Origin: Rusavskia elegans
Taxonomy: Eukaryota; Ascomycota; Lecanoromycetes; Teloschistales; Teloschistaceae
Direction of reading: 5' to 3'
NCBI GenBank assembly: GCA_011316305.1
Contig: SAUG01000114.1
Span: 169,005 to 233,004, forward strand
Length of the DNA stretch: 64,000 nucleotides
Positions within the stretch are counted from its first letter, which is position 1, and every line of letters begins with the position of its first letter. This document shows, in pieces, positions 25,837 to 37,306 of the stretch. The notes under the pieces were generated by a model. The model searched no databases and was not told where the DNA came from. It was given only the letters and a program-made list of their open reading frames with translations. Made by a program: the position numbers and the translations under genes.

Positions 25837-26260
25837 TATTATAAATAAAGGCGGCGTATTTTAGGGAATACGGTAGTATTTAGTATAATACTAGATTTCC
25901 TATTACGTCTCGATAGGTAGAGATATACGGGACGGTCTAGGTATTAGTACTAGAGAATATCTTAGTAGTTTTAGTAAATAAATACTATATATACTTCGAT
26001 CTTAGTAGTTTTAGTAAATAAGTACTTTAAGATAGAGCTATTTTAGTTATTTTAGTTAATAAGTAATCTAAATAGTAGAGGATCTTATTTATCTTTATAG
26101 ATTCCGAACTCGACGTCTTTATAGCTTATATTTCATTTATTAGTTATTATTATATACTACTCTAGTGATTAAACTAACTTATTTTTAATTTAATTTAAGT
26201 AATTACCCTTTATACATCCGTTTATAGATATACTAATAAGTTCAACCGACCTTTGGAAAC
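25837..26260 (+). repeat. Gypsy 3' LTR
   Basis: Starts TATTATAAATAAAGGCGGCG, i.e. the 5' LTR start with TG changed to TA by RIP. It has only two of the TTAGTAGTTTTAGTAA units, so it is about 40 bp shorter than the 5' LTR. Confidence 0.8.
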
Positions 26261-26450
26261 TTTCTATATAATAGAAATATATAATTTTGCGAATCTACTA
26301 TTATACGAAAAATATTAGTACTAGATTCAATATTATTAAAAAGAGTAAATAAACTATATTGGAATATATAAATCTAAAATATATTGTCCTTATATCTATA
26401 TTATATAAAAATTTTTATTTTTTAAACTATTTTTTATCCATTTATTTATA

Positions 26451-26844
26451 TACGATTAATTATTCGGATTTCCGATTTTGATAAGCCGATTGTATTACGT
26501 AACTACTTAGTATTTAAATATTTTACCGAGAATTCGAATTTAAAATTCCCGAAAGAGCTAGATCTGGACTAAAACTCTAAGGGAAACCGTAATCTATTTT
26601 ATTTTATTAATCTAATTTACCTCGATTTTACCGGCTAGGCCGAAATAATCTATTATATAAACCCTCTATATAAAAATTCTATATAAAAATCGACTAGAGT
26701 CGATAGAAAAAACTTAAATATTAGTTAACCTTCGAGGGATTCGAACTCCCGACCTGCCGGATTTAACCCCGCTAATTCCGAGAGGGAGCGCTAGATCTGT
26801 TAGGCTGCCAGGTCACGTAGCGCTATTACTACGCCACCCAGGCC
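26451..26844 (-). mobile_element. tRNA-headed SINE, copy S2
   Basis: 394 bp. The minus-strand head GGCCTGGGTGGCGTAGTAAT and the box B-like CGGGAGTTCGAATCCCTCGA are well preserved. The 3' end lies at 26,451 after a TTATATA that also follows the head, a possible short duplication. Confidence 0.85.
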
Positions 26845-26867
26845 TTATATAATTTAATATCTAACTA

Positions 26868-28202
26868 GATATCTTCTATTATAATAGTTCTTTCGAGAAT
26901 ATAAAGGCCTATATAGTAAAATTTTACAAGTTTATTAATAAGATTTCAGCTATAGAGTATTCTTTTATTTTAAATTTTTTTTAGGGCTCTAGTATCGTTT
27001 TTAGCTATTTCAAGATTCTATTTATCTAAAGTAATATTATAATTAGTAGTAATAATAAATGAAAAAAGAAGATAGTTATTTGGATAGAACTATTAGTACT
27101 ACTATTAGTAAAGAATATTATTAATATAGTAATAGCGAGTTTACTACTACTGGAATTTAGGCTTTTCTATTATAAATAATCCGAATAAACGAGATATTAA
27201 AGTCGACTACTATTTCTACCATAATTAAAACGGCTATATAAAAGATATCTATTATATCTTATATTCTAAAATAAAAAAGGTTTAGATAGTAGAAAAATAG
27301 AAGAACGGCGGTATTAAACGATAAAAATAAAATAATAATAAAAGTAAAGACGGTAAAAGAAAAAATAGTAAAAGTAATAAAAATAATAATTTTAATAATA
27401 ATAAATCTATCGAATTTAAAAAATTACTGAATTTTATTATAGTAGTACCGATCTCTATTAATTCTAGTTTTATTACTTTCGTTTTTATAATTTTATCGGC
27501 TTTATTAAATAAATTGGATTTTACTAATCGTTAGATATTCGAATATATCTATAATTATCATACTACTTTCTTATTATTATTTTTAATAAATCTACTATAA
27601 AGCATATTTAGAATAAATCTACACCTAGTATCGATAGTAATATTAACTTTTAACCGATCGCTAAAGGTACTATTATATTTAACTATTTTATCAATAGTAG
27701 AATCCGCTTTATAGAATTCTTTAACGTCTTTTAAACTCCCGGATCCGATATTAATATTCTATAAATATTATAAATTAATAAAATAGATATTAATTTTATT
27801 ATTAAAAATTATAGCTTTAACTCTAACTTCAGTTCTCCGGATTTAACGTTCACTATTTATACGTACGAAGATCTAATTCTGCCCTATAAAATCTTTTTTT
27901 ATTTTTTATTTTTTATTTTTTATTTTTTATTTTTTATTTTTTATTTTTTATTTTTTATTTTTTATTTTTTATTATTATTAATATAACTTTAAAGGCCCTC
28001 GCTAAAATATCGGTAGATAGAAGTAAAATGTATTTGATATATTCGGCTAAAATATCTAAATATCTAAAGTATTTATAAAATAGTATATATATCTATAAAT
28101 ATCGATCTATCTAAAATCTCTAAATTTAAATCCAATTTTTATAAAATGGATATTATAGATAAAAAAAATAAATAGTTTTATAGAAGCTATATCTATTGGA
28201 AG
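26868..28202 (+). mobile_element. Ty1/Copia family 2, copy 1 (gag-protease fragment)
   Basis: Collinear with 29,945-31,670. Reads a zinc-knuckle remnant DYYFYHN then NGYIKDIYY near 27,210-27,255. The protease region LDFTNR and a gag-pre-integrase-like stretch near 28,100 (DLSKISKFKSNFYKM) follow. RIP stops throughout. A (ATTTTTT)n microsatellite expanded inside it. Confidence 0.65.
27893..27971 (+). repeat. (ATTTTTT)n microsatellite
   Basis: About ten units of 7 bp. The homologous site in copy 2 (31,380-31,430) has only irregular T/C-rich sequence, so the array expanded in this copy. Confidence 0.9.
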
Positions 28203-28204
28203 TA

Positions 28205-28370
28205 TAGTTACGTACAACAGCTATATTAAGGCGCCAAGGGCGCTAGTACCGATTAGATCTAGTAGCTTTCGGTACTAAAGCTCTACTACCTCCTTTTTAT
28301 ATATTTAATCCAGGCGAAAGTATACTTTAGTAAATTAAGCTTCATATTTTAGATATATAATTTTAATAGA
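28205..28370 (+). repeat. Short dispersed repeat C, copy 3
   Basis: ACGTACAACAGCTATATTAA at its start; matches 10,713-10,870 over its length. It separates the two Copia-2 copies, consistent with an LTR-derived piece, but no partner LTR was found. Confidence 0.5.
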
Positions 28371-31300
28371 TTATAAATCCGAAAACTTTGACCGATTTAG
28401 TTTATAATAGTTATTATCGTTACTCGCGAGTATTATATCTTTATACTCATTTCCTTTAGTTATTTATCGAATCTTTCCTTTTATCTACTCTTTCGATTCG
28501 ATATATTATTAAATCGTATAGAATATTATACGGCAAATAACGAAATCTATAGTTATACTACTATCTATAAGTACTCCGGTTACTACCTAAATTATAAATA
28601 GCTAAATAAACTCTTTCGCTTTATTTTATAACTCTTTCTAGCTACTAAAACTCTATCTTTACTTTCGGATAAAATGTAAATCGCTAATTTACTATATATA
28701 GATATATTACTATAGAGACATTATACTAAGTAAAGTAGTTAAACTATCGAAATATTATCTTCTATAATTATTCGTTCTATAATCTACTATCTAGCTAATA
28801 CTAGCTATCGGCGTATATTCTATAGAAATCTAAATAGCCGAAAATCTGCTAACTATTATAAATAAATACGGGAAGCGACTGTCTAGCTAATTTAGTACGA
28901 ACTAAAACATTTTCTCCTAAGCTTCTAACAGTCTAAACGAATCTCTATTATTCTAACTACCGTTCGCTTCTAGAACTAGAGCTATTGAGTCCAACCTTTA
29001 ACTTTACTAGCTATATCGTCTAGTTTCAAGTAATATAAAAACTCGAAGCTTTCTATTTATTACTAAAAACTATTATATCGTTTTAAATTTTAAAGCTTTA
29101 TCTAATCTATTCTAAATCTTATATCTATTTCTATATTATTATTATTATTTTTATTATTTTTATTATTAAAACCTTATATTGATTTCCATAACTTTAATAG
29201 TTTTAAATAACGCTTCTTTTAGAGACTATCTAATAGTTTCCGGGTAAATTAAATTATCCGTAATCTCTAATTCTCTATCGAAGACTACGGGCTCCTATAA
29301 AACTAATAGTAAATTAACTTTATTATCTAGAACTATCTACGCCCGGATTCTAATTACTTTTAAATAATTTTACTTTCTATTATATCCGAAAATAACTCGG
29401 ACCTTTTTATAACTTTTAATCTTTTTTTCGATATTTTTAAACCTAAATAATTTATTCGGTTTCGAAGTTATTATATTTTTTAGTTACTCGCCTCTAGATT
29501 CTTTTTCGGATTTGTTTTTATATAACGCTATTTTTCGCGATATACTATAGTCTAATATTAAATTTAGCGATATATCTATCTCTATAATATTAATTATAGA
29601 TAACGCTAACTTAGAATATTCTAGCTACTCTATTAATATAGTTCTAAAATTCGAAATCCGTTCGGACTATAAAAATTAGAAGGAAGCTATTATAGTCTAT
29701 CTTATTTTTAATAACCTCCGAGCTACTATTAAGCGTCCTTTACTCCCGGCTTTTTCTAATTATAAAGAAAAACGTATAGAACGCGTCTATATAGTAATTA
29801 AGACGACCTATAATACTAACGCTAAAAACTTTATTAAAGATATTATATTAGAAACTAAAAAGATACTAGATAAATTAGAAATATAAAATAGGATCTATCG
29901 TACCGGTAAGTCTATAGAATTCGATACCTAGCTATTTTAGAGACCTTTTATTATAATAGTGTTTTCTAAAGCGTAGAAATTTATACAACTAAATTTCGCA
30001 AATTTATTTATAAAATCCTAGCTATAGATATTATTATTTTAAAAAGTATTTTTATTTTAAACATTTTTCGAGGTTTTAGGTAATCTGGCCACTTCGGGTC
30101 GAACCGGTTCGACTCGCCAAGCGGTCGGGTCCGAGTCGAACCCGGGTCGAACCCGGATATCCGCCAAGCCTTTTTATTTAATTAATGAATAGTATAATAG
30201 AATAATTAATTAATTAATTAATTGTATATAAAAGTAATACAATTAGGTAATATAATTAATTTAACTAGGACCTTTCTAGCTAGCGTAGTTAATTAATTAG
30301 AATTTTTTTAATTTATTCGTATACCTTTTATACTAGAGTTATACGAGTTATACAAGCTTAGCGGGTTAGTCGGATCGGATCGGATCGAACCGTAGAATTT
30401 TCTAATCCGACCCGACGGTCAGTCTAGTTTTAGAACCGTTTTTAGCTATTTCTAGACTTCGTTTATCTAAAGTAGCGTTATCGTTAGTAATAAAATTAAA
30501 CGAAATAAAAAAAAATGATTTTTTTAAATAAAACTATTAGTACTACTATTAGTAAAAAGTATCGCTAATATAATAATAGCGAGTCTACTATTACTAGAAC
30601 TAAAGCTTTTCTATCTATAAATAATTCGAATAAGCGAGTTATTAAAATCGACTACTATTTCGACTATAACTAAAATAGCTATATAAGAGATACCTATTAT
30701 AGTCTATATCTTAAATTAAAAAAGGTTTAGAAAGTAGAAATATAGAAAAATAGCGGTAATAAACGCTAAAAAAATAATAGTAATAAAGGTAAAAGCGATA
30801 AGAGAAAAAATAATAAAGATAGTAAAGATAATAAATCAAAAAACGCTAAATCTAAAAATAAATCTATCGAATCTATCAAAATATAGAACTTTATTATAGT
30901 AGAAACGGCTTCTACTTAATTTTAGCTTTATAATTTTTATTTCTATAGTTTTATCGGCTTTATTAAATAAGTTGGATTTTACTAATAGTTGGATATTTAA
31001 TAATATCTATAACTATTATACTATTTTCTAACGGTAAATTAATATCAAATCTAATAGAATATCTATCTAGAACGAGTTTATAACCGGTATTAATAGTACT
31101 ATTAGTTCCCGACCGATTACTAAAGGTACTATAATATTTAACTATTCTATTAATTATAGATACCGTTCTATAGAATTCTATAATATTCTTTATATTTCCA
31201 GGTCTAATACTATCTTTCTATTAATATTATATATTTAAAAGATAGATACTAAAATAATAGTTAAAGACTATAGTTTTAGTTTTAGTTTTAGTACTTCGGA

Positions 31301-31958
31301 TTTAATATTAACTATCTATTTATACGAAAGACTTTTTCTACTAGATATTAATACTATTTAGCGCGGCTCTATAAAAATTTTTCCTTTTTCTATTTTTTCT
31401 TTTTTTCTATTTTTATTTTATTTTTATTAATCCCCGATATAGATTTAAAGATCTCCGCTAAAATATTAGTAGAGGAAGAAAAGATCTAGTATACCCGGTT
31501 TATATATTTAGATAACTAGAATTTATATAAATTAGCGAATATATCTATATAAATCGATCTATCTAAAGTCTCTAAATTTAAATCTGATTTCTATAGATTA
31601 TATAGTCTAGATAAATGGTATAAATAGTTTTATAGAAGCTATATCCGCTTTAATAGCGGTCCTATAGACTTTATTATACTAACCGTATAGATTATATTTA
31701 AAAAAGAAAAGTTCTAGTAAAATACGATAGAAACTAATAAATTTTTATATTTTTAGATAATAATACCTAGAAGTATAGAGTCTATATAAAAAATTTAAAA
31801 ACTTTTTTAAAATTTTAAAATACTAGAACTATTTCTATATCTATAATAAAAAAGATATTTTTATAATTAACGTTTTTAGAATAATAACGAATTTAGAAGT
31901 TATACTATTTCTAAAAGTTCAACTAATAAAAATATCTAATAGAAATTTACTATATTTT
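28371..31958 (+). mobile_element. Ty1/Copia family 2, copy 2 (gag to integrase start), interrupted by hAT MITE B2
   Basis: Gag-like frames at 29,450-29,960 (EAIIVYLIFNNLRATIKRPL, EKRIERVYIVIKTTYN), then a zinc knuckle near 30,650 (DYYFDYNxNSYIRDTYY) and protease LDFTNSWIFNN near 30,970-31,005. The gag-pre-integrase region follows (IDLSKVSKFKSDFYR near 31,550-31,600). Integrase-like sequence shared with Copia-1 runs to about 31,958. The gag N-terminal assignment rests on position only. Confidence 0.6.
30081..30426. mobile_element. hAT MITE, family B copy 2
   Basis: 346 bp, flanked by GTTTTAGG (30073-30080) and GTTTTAGA (30427-30434), one G/A difference. The empty site survives in Copia-2 copy 1 at about 26,975-26,995. 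Left end is TAATCTGGCC. Confidence 0.9.
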
Positions 31959-31959
31959 A

Positions 31960-32060
31960 TAAATATAAATATAATAATCGTTACCGTATATAACGTTAAT
32001 AATATATATATATATATATATTTAAAATTCAATATAATTTTAGATAAAAACTTTTTAAAA
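31960..32060 (+). mobile_element. Family A retroposon, 3'-end fragment A5
   Basis: Only the last ~100 bp of the family: ATCGTTACCGTATATAACGT, (TA)n and the terminal segment ending near AAAAAAGG. It retains the end downstream of the reading frame, as expected of a 5'-truncated retroposon. Confidence 0.6.
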
Positions 32061-32358
32061 AAGGAAATAATATATATAAATTATATAAAAGAAATAATAA
32101 TTGAATAGAAAATAGAATAAAATAAAATCAATTAACTACGTTATAAATTTTATTTAATTTTTGATTATAAAAATTCTTTGTTAAATAAATAATAATTATT
32201 ATTACCTAATAGAATCTACGGTAATATAGTGTATATATTTAATAAATCAAATGTATTTTCGAATAGAAACTATAAAAAAAAAGAGATAAATATCAATCTA
32301 ATATAACTGTAAAGAGAAACTTTTTAAATAAAATAAAACGTTTATTTTATAATATAAT
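32061..32358. other. Unassigned AT-rich DNA
   Basis: Spacer between A5 and A6; nothing recognised. Confidence 0.4.
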
Positions 32359-33352
32359 TTATTTAGTTAATTCGTTTTAGTTTTTGTACCCGGTAAACCA
32401 GTGGTTCGGTAAATAAATCAAACGTTGATATACCAATATTAAATATATAGTAACAGAATTTATATTCTAGTTTAACTATTATAAATAACGATTCTTTCTA
32501 TAGAATTTTGATTTAAATTTACTTAGTAATATAACGTATTCTTCTACCGATAATTTAACTAACGTAGAAATTTTTATAAATAAATATACCTCGCAGTTAT
32601 CGCTTTTTCTTTTTTTACCAGTAATATAAGTCCTATAATACCTAAAATCCTTTACGTACGTATATATTTTCGTAATAGCTATACCGCAGCTAAACTAGAC
32701 GATAGTATCTTTATCCGTAATAATTATATCTATTTTCGAAGACGTCGACTATCTCGTTATAGCTAAAGTAATCTATTTTAACTTCGATAAAAATCTCCTT
32801 TTTACTATCTTTAAAACGCGCTATCCGACCTTTCTACCGCCTTTTAATCTAATCGACCGGGTAAAGTTTCTAGCTATAGTAACCAGCGTACTAGTTAGTA
32901 ACTCTATAGCTAGCGACCGTTTTAAAGCTACGCGGGCTAAAGAGTATTTTAATAGTTTAGCGGAGCGTTTAGATATAGGTTATATAATAAATATAGACGA
33001 AGCGATAACTATTCGTAATTACTTCGCAGTATAGTAGATAGATATAGCGGAAATATTAGAAGCTGATAATTATATATAACGTCGAGGAAGGACTAATAGA
33101 CCGAAGACTGCGAGTAACGAAGTTATATTTATATAGTAGAGGATTCGTAATCGCGAATAAAAAAGGAAATAGTTAAATAAAAGTAATTAACTGCGCTGTA
33201 AATCTTGCCTGACGAATATACCTTTAGCTGTGAAAATTTCTTTATACGTAAAATATAACAGTCGTTACCGTATATAACGTTGATGGAATATATATATATA
33301 TATATATATATGAAAACTCAATATAACCCCAGACAGGAGCTTTCCAGGGGGG
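32359..33352 (+). mobile_element. Family A retroposon, copy A6
   Basis: 994 bp flanked by a perfect 13-bp duplication TTTATAATATAAT (32346-32358 and 33353-33365). One of the better preserved copies. The frame from about 32,690 reads DVDYLVIAKVIYFNFDKN, FKTRYPTFLPPFNLIDRVKF, KEYFNSLAERLDIGY and TIRNYFAV, then two TAG where copy A8 has TGG CAG. It abuts the gene-island edge. Confidence 0.88.
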
Positions 33353-33496
33353 TTTATAATATAATAATTCAATTATAACCGCGGATAGAAGCTCTATAAA
33401 AGGATATTACACGTCATAATATCCCGTTTTAGATCGTTTAAGGTACTTGGCCTGTTACTTTAAACCGAGACCCTCTAAGCTCGCTGGGCTCGCTTA
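33353..33496. other. Detached left edge of the gene island
   Basis: A patch of largely normal composition (CCGAGACCCTC, CTCGCTGGGCTCGCT) lies between the 3' duplication of retroposon A6 and the left end of the mariner element. With the transposon and one TA removed, it joins directly to 37188. It is therefore the original upstream DNA of MRM2. No coding sequence is seen. Confidence 0.7.
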
Positions 33497-33639
33497 CAGT
33501 CGTATTCAAAACCCTGAAGTTCCGGGCGAGGGCGGGGGATCTAGGGTCGATTTATTAGCGAACTATACTAAAATTAACTATAAATCCTAACCTAAATTCT
33601 ATAGCTATAGAAATTATAATTTATATATCTAATTTGGCT

Positions 33640-34790
33640 AAATTAAAGCTCGTGATAGTATTCTACTACCGATTCCTAATAGTTATTTCTAAGCGCTATT
33701 ATCGAATTCCTTCCCCGCCGCTACTATATTTCCGCTATTTTCTCCTACTATTCGTATAGATATCCTCTATCGTTTAACCCGTAGTAACTCTAATAAGGCT
33801 ATTATTAACGGCTATAAAAGCCGTATATCTCTTAGCTAAATAGAGAAGATAAGGCGAAATTAGAAGAAAAGCAGCGATATTATTACTAAATCGAAAAGGC
33901 TAAATAGAAAACCGGTCCTTTTTAATAAAGGAAATCTCGAATAGTTTAAAACCTTTTTGGATTAGAAGCTACTAGCCTATTATAATAAGAGAGCGTAGTT
34001 TTTATATAACTTCTATAGTACTATCGTTAGCTAACTAATATTTAGTAGAGCTTTTAAAAAGCTCTACTATTTTAGGAAAAAGATTTATTATATTACTATC
34101 TAGAGATCCGATAAATTAAAAAAGGAATAGCGTCGGTATATAGTTAAATAGTATTTAAATTAAATCGTCTATTTAGATAAGTCGGCGGTTTATAAATAAA
34201 TAGGTTTTATCTTTTCTTCTTCTTTCTACTAATTTAATACTAATCCGGCTAAACGATAGGAAATTCGAATAGAATTATATAGGCGTACCCTATAGAATTA
34301 AATAGAATCTAAAACGTTCGAAAAAGTAAAATATCCTTTCGGTATTAGATATAATAGAATATATTATCTAGGGGATTATTTATAGAAATTATATAAACGA
34401 GCTTTTTTACTAGTTCGTTAGATAATATATTCTATCTAAAATAGGTTCCGGTAATAAACTTTATTTAATATTAGTACTAGATAATATAAAGATCTATTAT
34501 AACGCCGAGTTAAAGAATATATATACTATTATAGACGTTATATTAGTATTCCTGCCTCTATATTCTCCGGATTTTAATTCTATCGAAATATTATTTATAT
34601 TACTAAAGGTATAGATAAAAAGGAACTATAGGCTTGTAGATATTTATAATAAAGAAAGAAGAAAATTTCTAGGCTTTTTTAATAACGCTATAGGGTTTTA
34701 GATATAGAATAACGAGCTAGCAGGCCTATTTCGTAGTATAGATTACGTTTAAAAGACTTTAAATAGAGATATATAGAGACTATTATAAAA
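33640..34790 (+). pseudogene. Mariner-type DDE transposase relic
   Basis: Broken reading frames with many TAG/TAA. The readable core has VLDNIKIYYNAE near 34,475 followed by VFLPLYSPDFNSIE ending at 34,587, matching the family motifs LDNAxIHH and LPPYSPDFNPIE. The second Asp is at 34480-34482 and the Glu at 34585-34587, so 34 residues separate them (DD34E). A candidate first Asp (LDKSA) is at about 34,176 in a different frame, implying an indel as well as point mutations. Downstream, RLVDIYN and LAGLFRS also match the C-terminus of fungal members. It cannot encode an active enzyme. Confidence 0.8.
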
Positions 34791-34849
34791 GATTAATTAA
34801 ATCTAGGCCGTTTATATATATAAATAGCTTATATATCTTCTAATATCCT

Positions 34850-36970
34850 TTCCTATTTTACTATAAATTATTATTATTATTATTTACCCCGGTATAGTAG
34901 ACTGGATTATCTAGATCCTATATATTATCTTTATTAATTAGATTTTTATAATCTTTCTACTACGTCTAATTTTATATAGTCTGCTATAAAGGGTTTTCCG
35001 CTACTATAGTATTAAAACTAGTATAGGAAAAAGGATTATCCTAAAAAGAATTTAATTAAAGGTAAAAAAGGGATAGCTACTAGCTTCTATATTATCTATA
35101 AAATTCGCTAAACTCTTTTAAAATAAATTTAATAATATTAGGCTTTATTTTAAACGCGTTTTTTTTTTTTTTTAAATAAAGGTTCCGTTTTTTAATTTAT
35201 AGTACTATAAGATTATAGCCTATATCTTTAATAGAGGCGAAAGTATTTTATAACTTTTTTATCTTAGCCGGTCTAATACGGAAAAGATATTATAGAAATT
35301 TATTAGGCTCGTCGTTAATAGAACTATTTAGGGGGACTATTAAAGTTTCGGGCTATCTAATATTAATAGTAGTAGGTCTAGCTCTATTCGGAAAAGATAA
35401 ATAAGATAGTAATCGAGTTATATACTACTATTAAGCTTATAATTATAAAAACTTTTACTATTTTTTTTATTCTAGCCTTTCTTTTCGCTTTTTTCTATCC
35501 TGCCGGTCCCGAGTTATATCCTGCTAGATTAAATAAACTATTATCGTATTATTATTTCTATCTAGTTAAATAACGATAGGATTATTACCGGCTATAGTTT
35601 TTATAATAGGATTTTCCTTCTATTATTTCTTTTTCTTTTTCTTTCTATTTTAGCGGAGAACCTGGAATATATATAGCGATAGATTTTCGAAATTATAGTC
35701 TTTCCCTTTATCTATATTACTAGTCTAGCTAATAATATAAAGTATACTAATTCTATAATAATAGCTATTATAATTATTAGGATCCTTCTAGTAGTAGATA
35801 TTCGTATCTAAATCTCTTTATTTATATATAATAGACCGGCAGCGGAGTTTCTTTTATAGCTTTTAAATTTTTAATAGAAACTAGCCTTTTATAGTTCGCT
35901 CCTTATTGCGTTCGACGGCTTCGAAAATAAAAATCTAGATAGTAGTACCTTTTTTTAGTATAGATATTTAAAGTTAAAGTTAAAGTTATCTAATTATAAT
36001 CTATAATAATATCGTTTTAGCCTTTTAGCTAAATATTATAGATAAAGTTATATACTTCTTACCTTTAATTAAATACTATCTAGTCTATTTAAATATCTTC
36101 TACTAATAGCTAAAAGTAAAGATATCTAGGATAATTTTAATAGAGGCCTTTTTATATAGTTTCTAAAATATTAATTTAAACTTCGTATTAATCGAAACTA
36201 TATTAAATAAATTAATTTCTTTTATAGTAGCGTACTTCCTCGTAATACTTTTTACTAAATAAAAGGAATTATTAAAATTAGTATAATTTTTTCTACTAGA
36301 AATTATATTAACCCGATCTATATTTAATTCCTCTTTATTAAATATATACCTCTAGATAATAATATAGCTATACGGCTTTTTTTCTTCCTTTTTTTCTAGA
36401 TCTAGGTCCAGATCTAATAATAGCGAGACCGGCAGTAGTAAAGGCTTTTTCTACTATTTCTTCGCGATAACTATTTAAAGAGTATTATCCTAAAAAATCT
36501 AAAAAATAGAAAAAACCTGGCTTTTAAAATTAATTAATAGTATAGAAGTAGAAAAATCGTTACTAAAAAGAGTACTACTATAAATATTTTCGTCGATTTA
36601 GCTTTTCGTATAATAATAATAAATTTAAATCGTTAAATAGTTAAACGTATCTAACTTTTAAAAATATAGATTTTTTTCCGTTTTCTCTTCTATCTTTTTT
36701 TCTATTTTCTTTTTCTTTTCCGCCGCGGAGCTAACTATAATCGGAGTAGAAAGCTTATTTTTTATAGCGGGCTTTTTTTTCGCTAGGGCCTCTTTCGCCG
36801 CGGGTTTTTTTTTCGGCGATAACGTAGTAGGCTTCCGGACTATAAACTTTAATTTTTAGATAGAAGGAACCTTAGTATTAGCTCGAAAAGCAGTATATTT
36901 ATACTCTAGAGCCGGTAGTAGCAGCGGCAGCGGTAAAGTATCGCTATCGGGGGGGAAAAGAGGCGGCTTT
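34850..36970 (-). pseudogene. Second, unidentified reading-frame relic inside the mariner element
   Basis: The right two-thirds of the transposon reads best on the minus strand. From about 36,960 downwards it gives Ser/Pro and then Lys/Ala/Glu-rich sequence (SPKKKPAAKEALAKKKPA), with more acidic/basic stretches further on and scattered TAG/TAA. I do not recognise a domain. It may be a second gene of the element, captured host sequence, or a low-complexity protein tail. Which of these is unresolved. Confidence 0.35.
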
Positions 36971-37185
36971 TTTTCTACGAGGTATAATAATAAAGACCTC
37001 TTCTAGAAATTACGAATAAAATACTATTATAAATTTTAATTTAGCTAAATTAAATATATAAATTATAATTTCTATAGCTATAGAATTTAGGTTAGGATTT
37101 ATAGTTAATTTTAGTATAGTTCGCTAATAAATCGACCCTAGGTCCCCCGCCCTCGCCCGGAACTTCAGGGTTTTGAATACGACTG

Positions 37186-37306
37186 TAATTTCTGGAAAAA
37201 GCTTTCTTCCCGCTTATTACATCCAGTAATACCTTGTTCTTATAGGGGTCATGACCATCGGCTACCCAGTTGCGTACACCTTTTGGATTACGTGTGTGGC
37301 CAACAT
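37186..37306 (+). promoter_or_regulatory. Remaining MRM2 5' region
   Basis: This is the 121 bp between the mariner end (TA duplication at 37186-37187) and the MRM2 ATG. Base composition is normal and no TATA box is evident. An ATG at 37251 lies in another frame and would open an upstream ORF overlapping the MRM2 start if transcripts begin before it. The ancestral upstream DNA continues at 33353-33496, on the far side of the transposon. Function as a promoter is inferred from position only. Confidence 0.45.

Larger units (their letters stand above)
19801..26260 (+). mobile_element. Ty3/Gypsy chromodomain retrotransposon (chromovirus type), RIP-inactivated
   Basis: About 6.46 kb with two collinear LTRs and internal order gag - protease/RT - RNase H - integrase - chromodomain, as in Ty3/Gypsy chromoviruses. 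All domains are on the + strand and broken by TAG/TAA, mostly at former W and Q codons. It is the only element in the window complete end to end and free of nested insertions. Confidence 0.9.
33497..37185 (+). mobile_element. Tc1/mariner-superfamily DD34E transposon, RIP-inactivated
   Basis: A 3,689-bp element flanked by TA on both sides (33495-33496 and 37186-37187). Left end CAGTCGTATTCAAAACCCTG is matched by its reverse complement at the right end. The terminal inverted repeats run about 150 bp and differ only at a few C/T sites. The outer ~60 bp of each repeat keep CA, TG and GC-rich runs (CCGGGCGAGGGCGGGGGA), while everything inside is RIP-mutated. A + strand transposase relic occupies roughly the left third. 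A long minus-strand relic fills much of the rest, which makes the element large for this superfamily. It is inserted immediately upstream of MRM2. Confidence 0.9.

Noticed and set aside
30081..30426. Family B as TA-target mariner MITEs
   Set aside because: The terminal TA is part of the conserved end; comparison with empty sites gives 8-bp duplications instead.
6075..33352. Family A as solo LTRs
   Set aside because: Ends are not TG...CA and flanking duplications are 9-17 bp of variable length instead of a fixed 4-6 bp.
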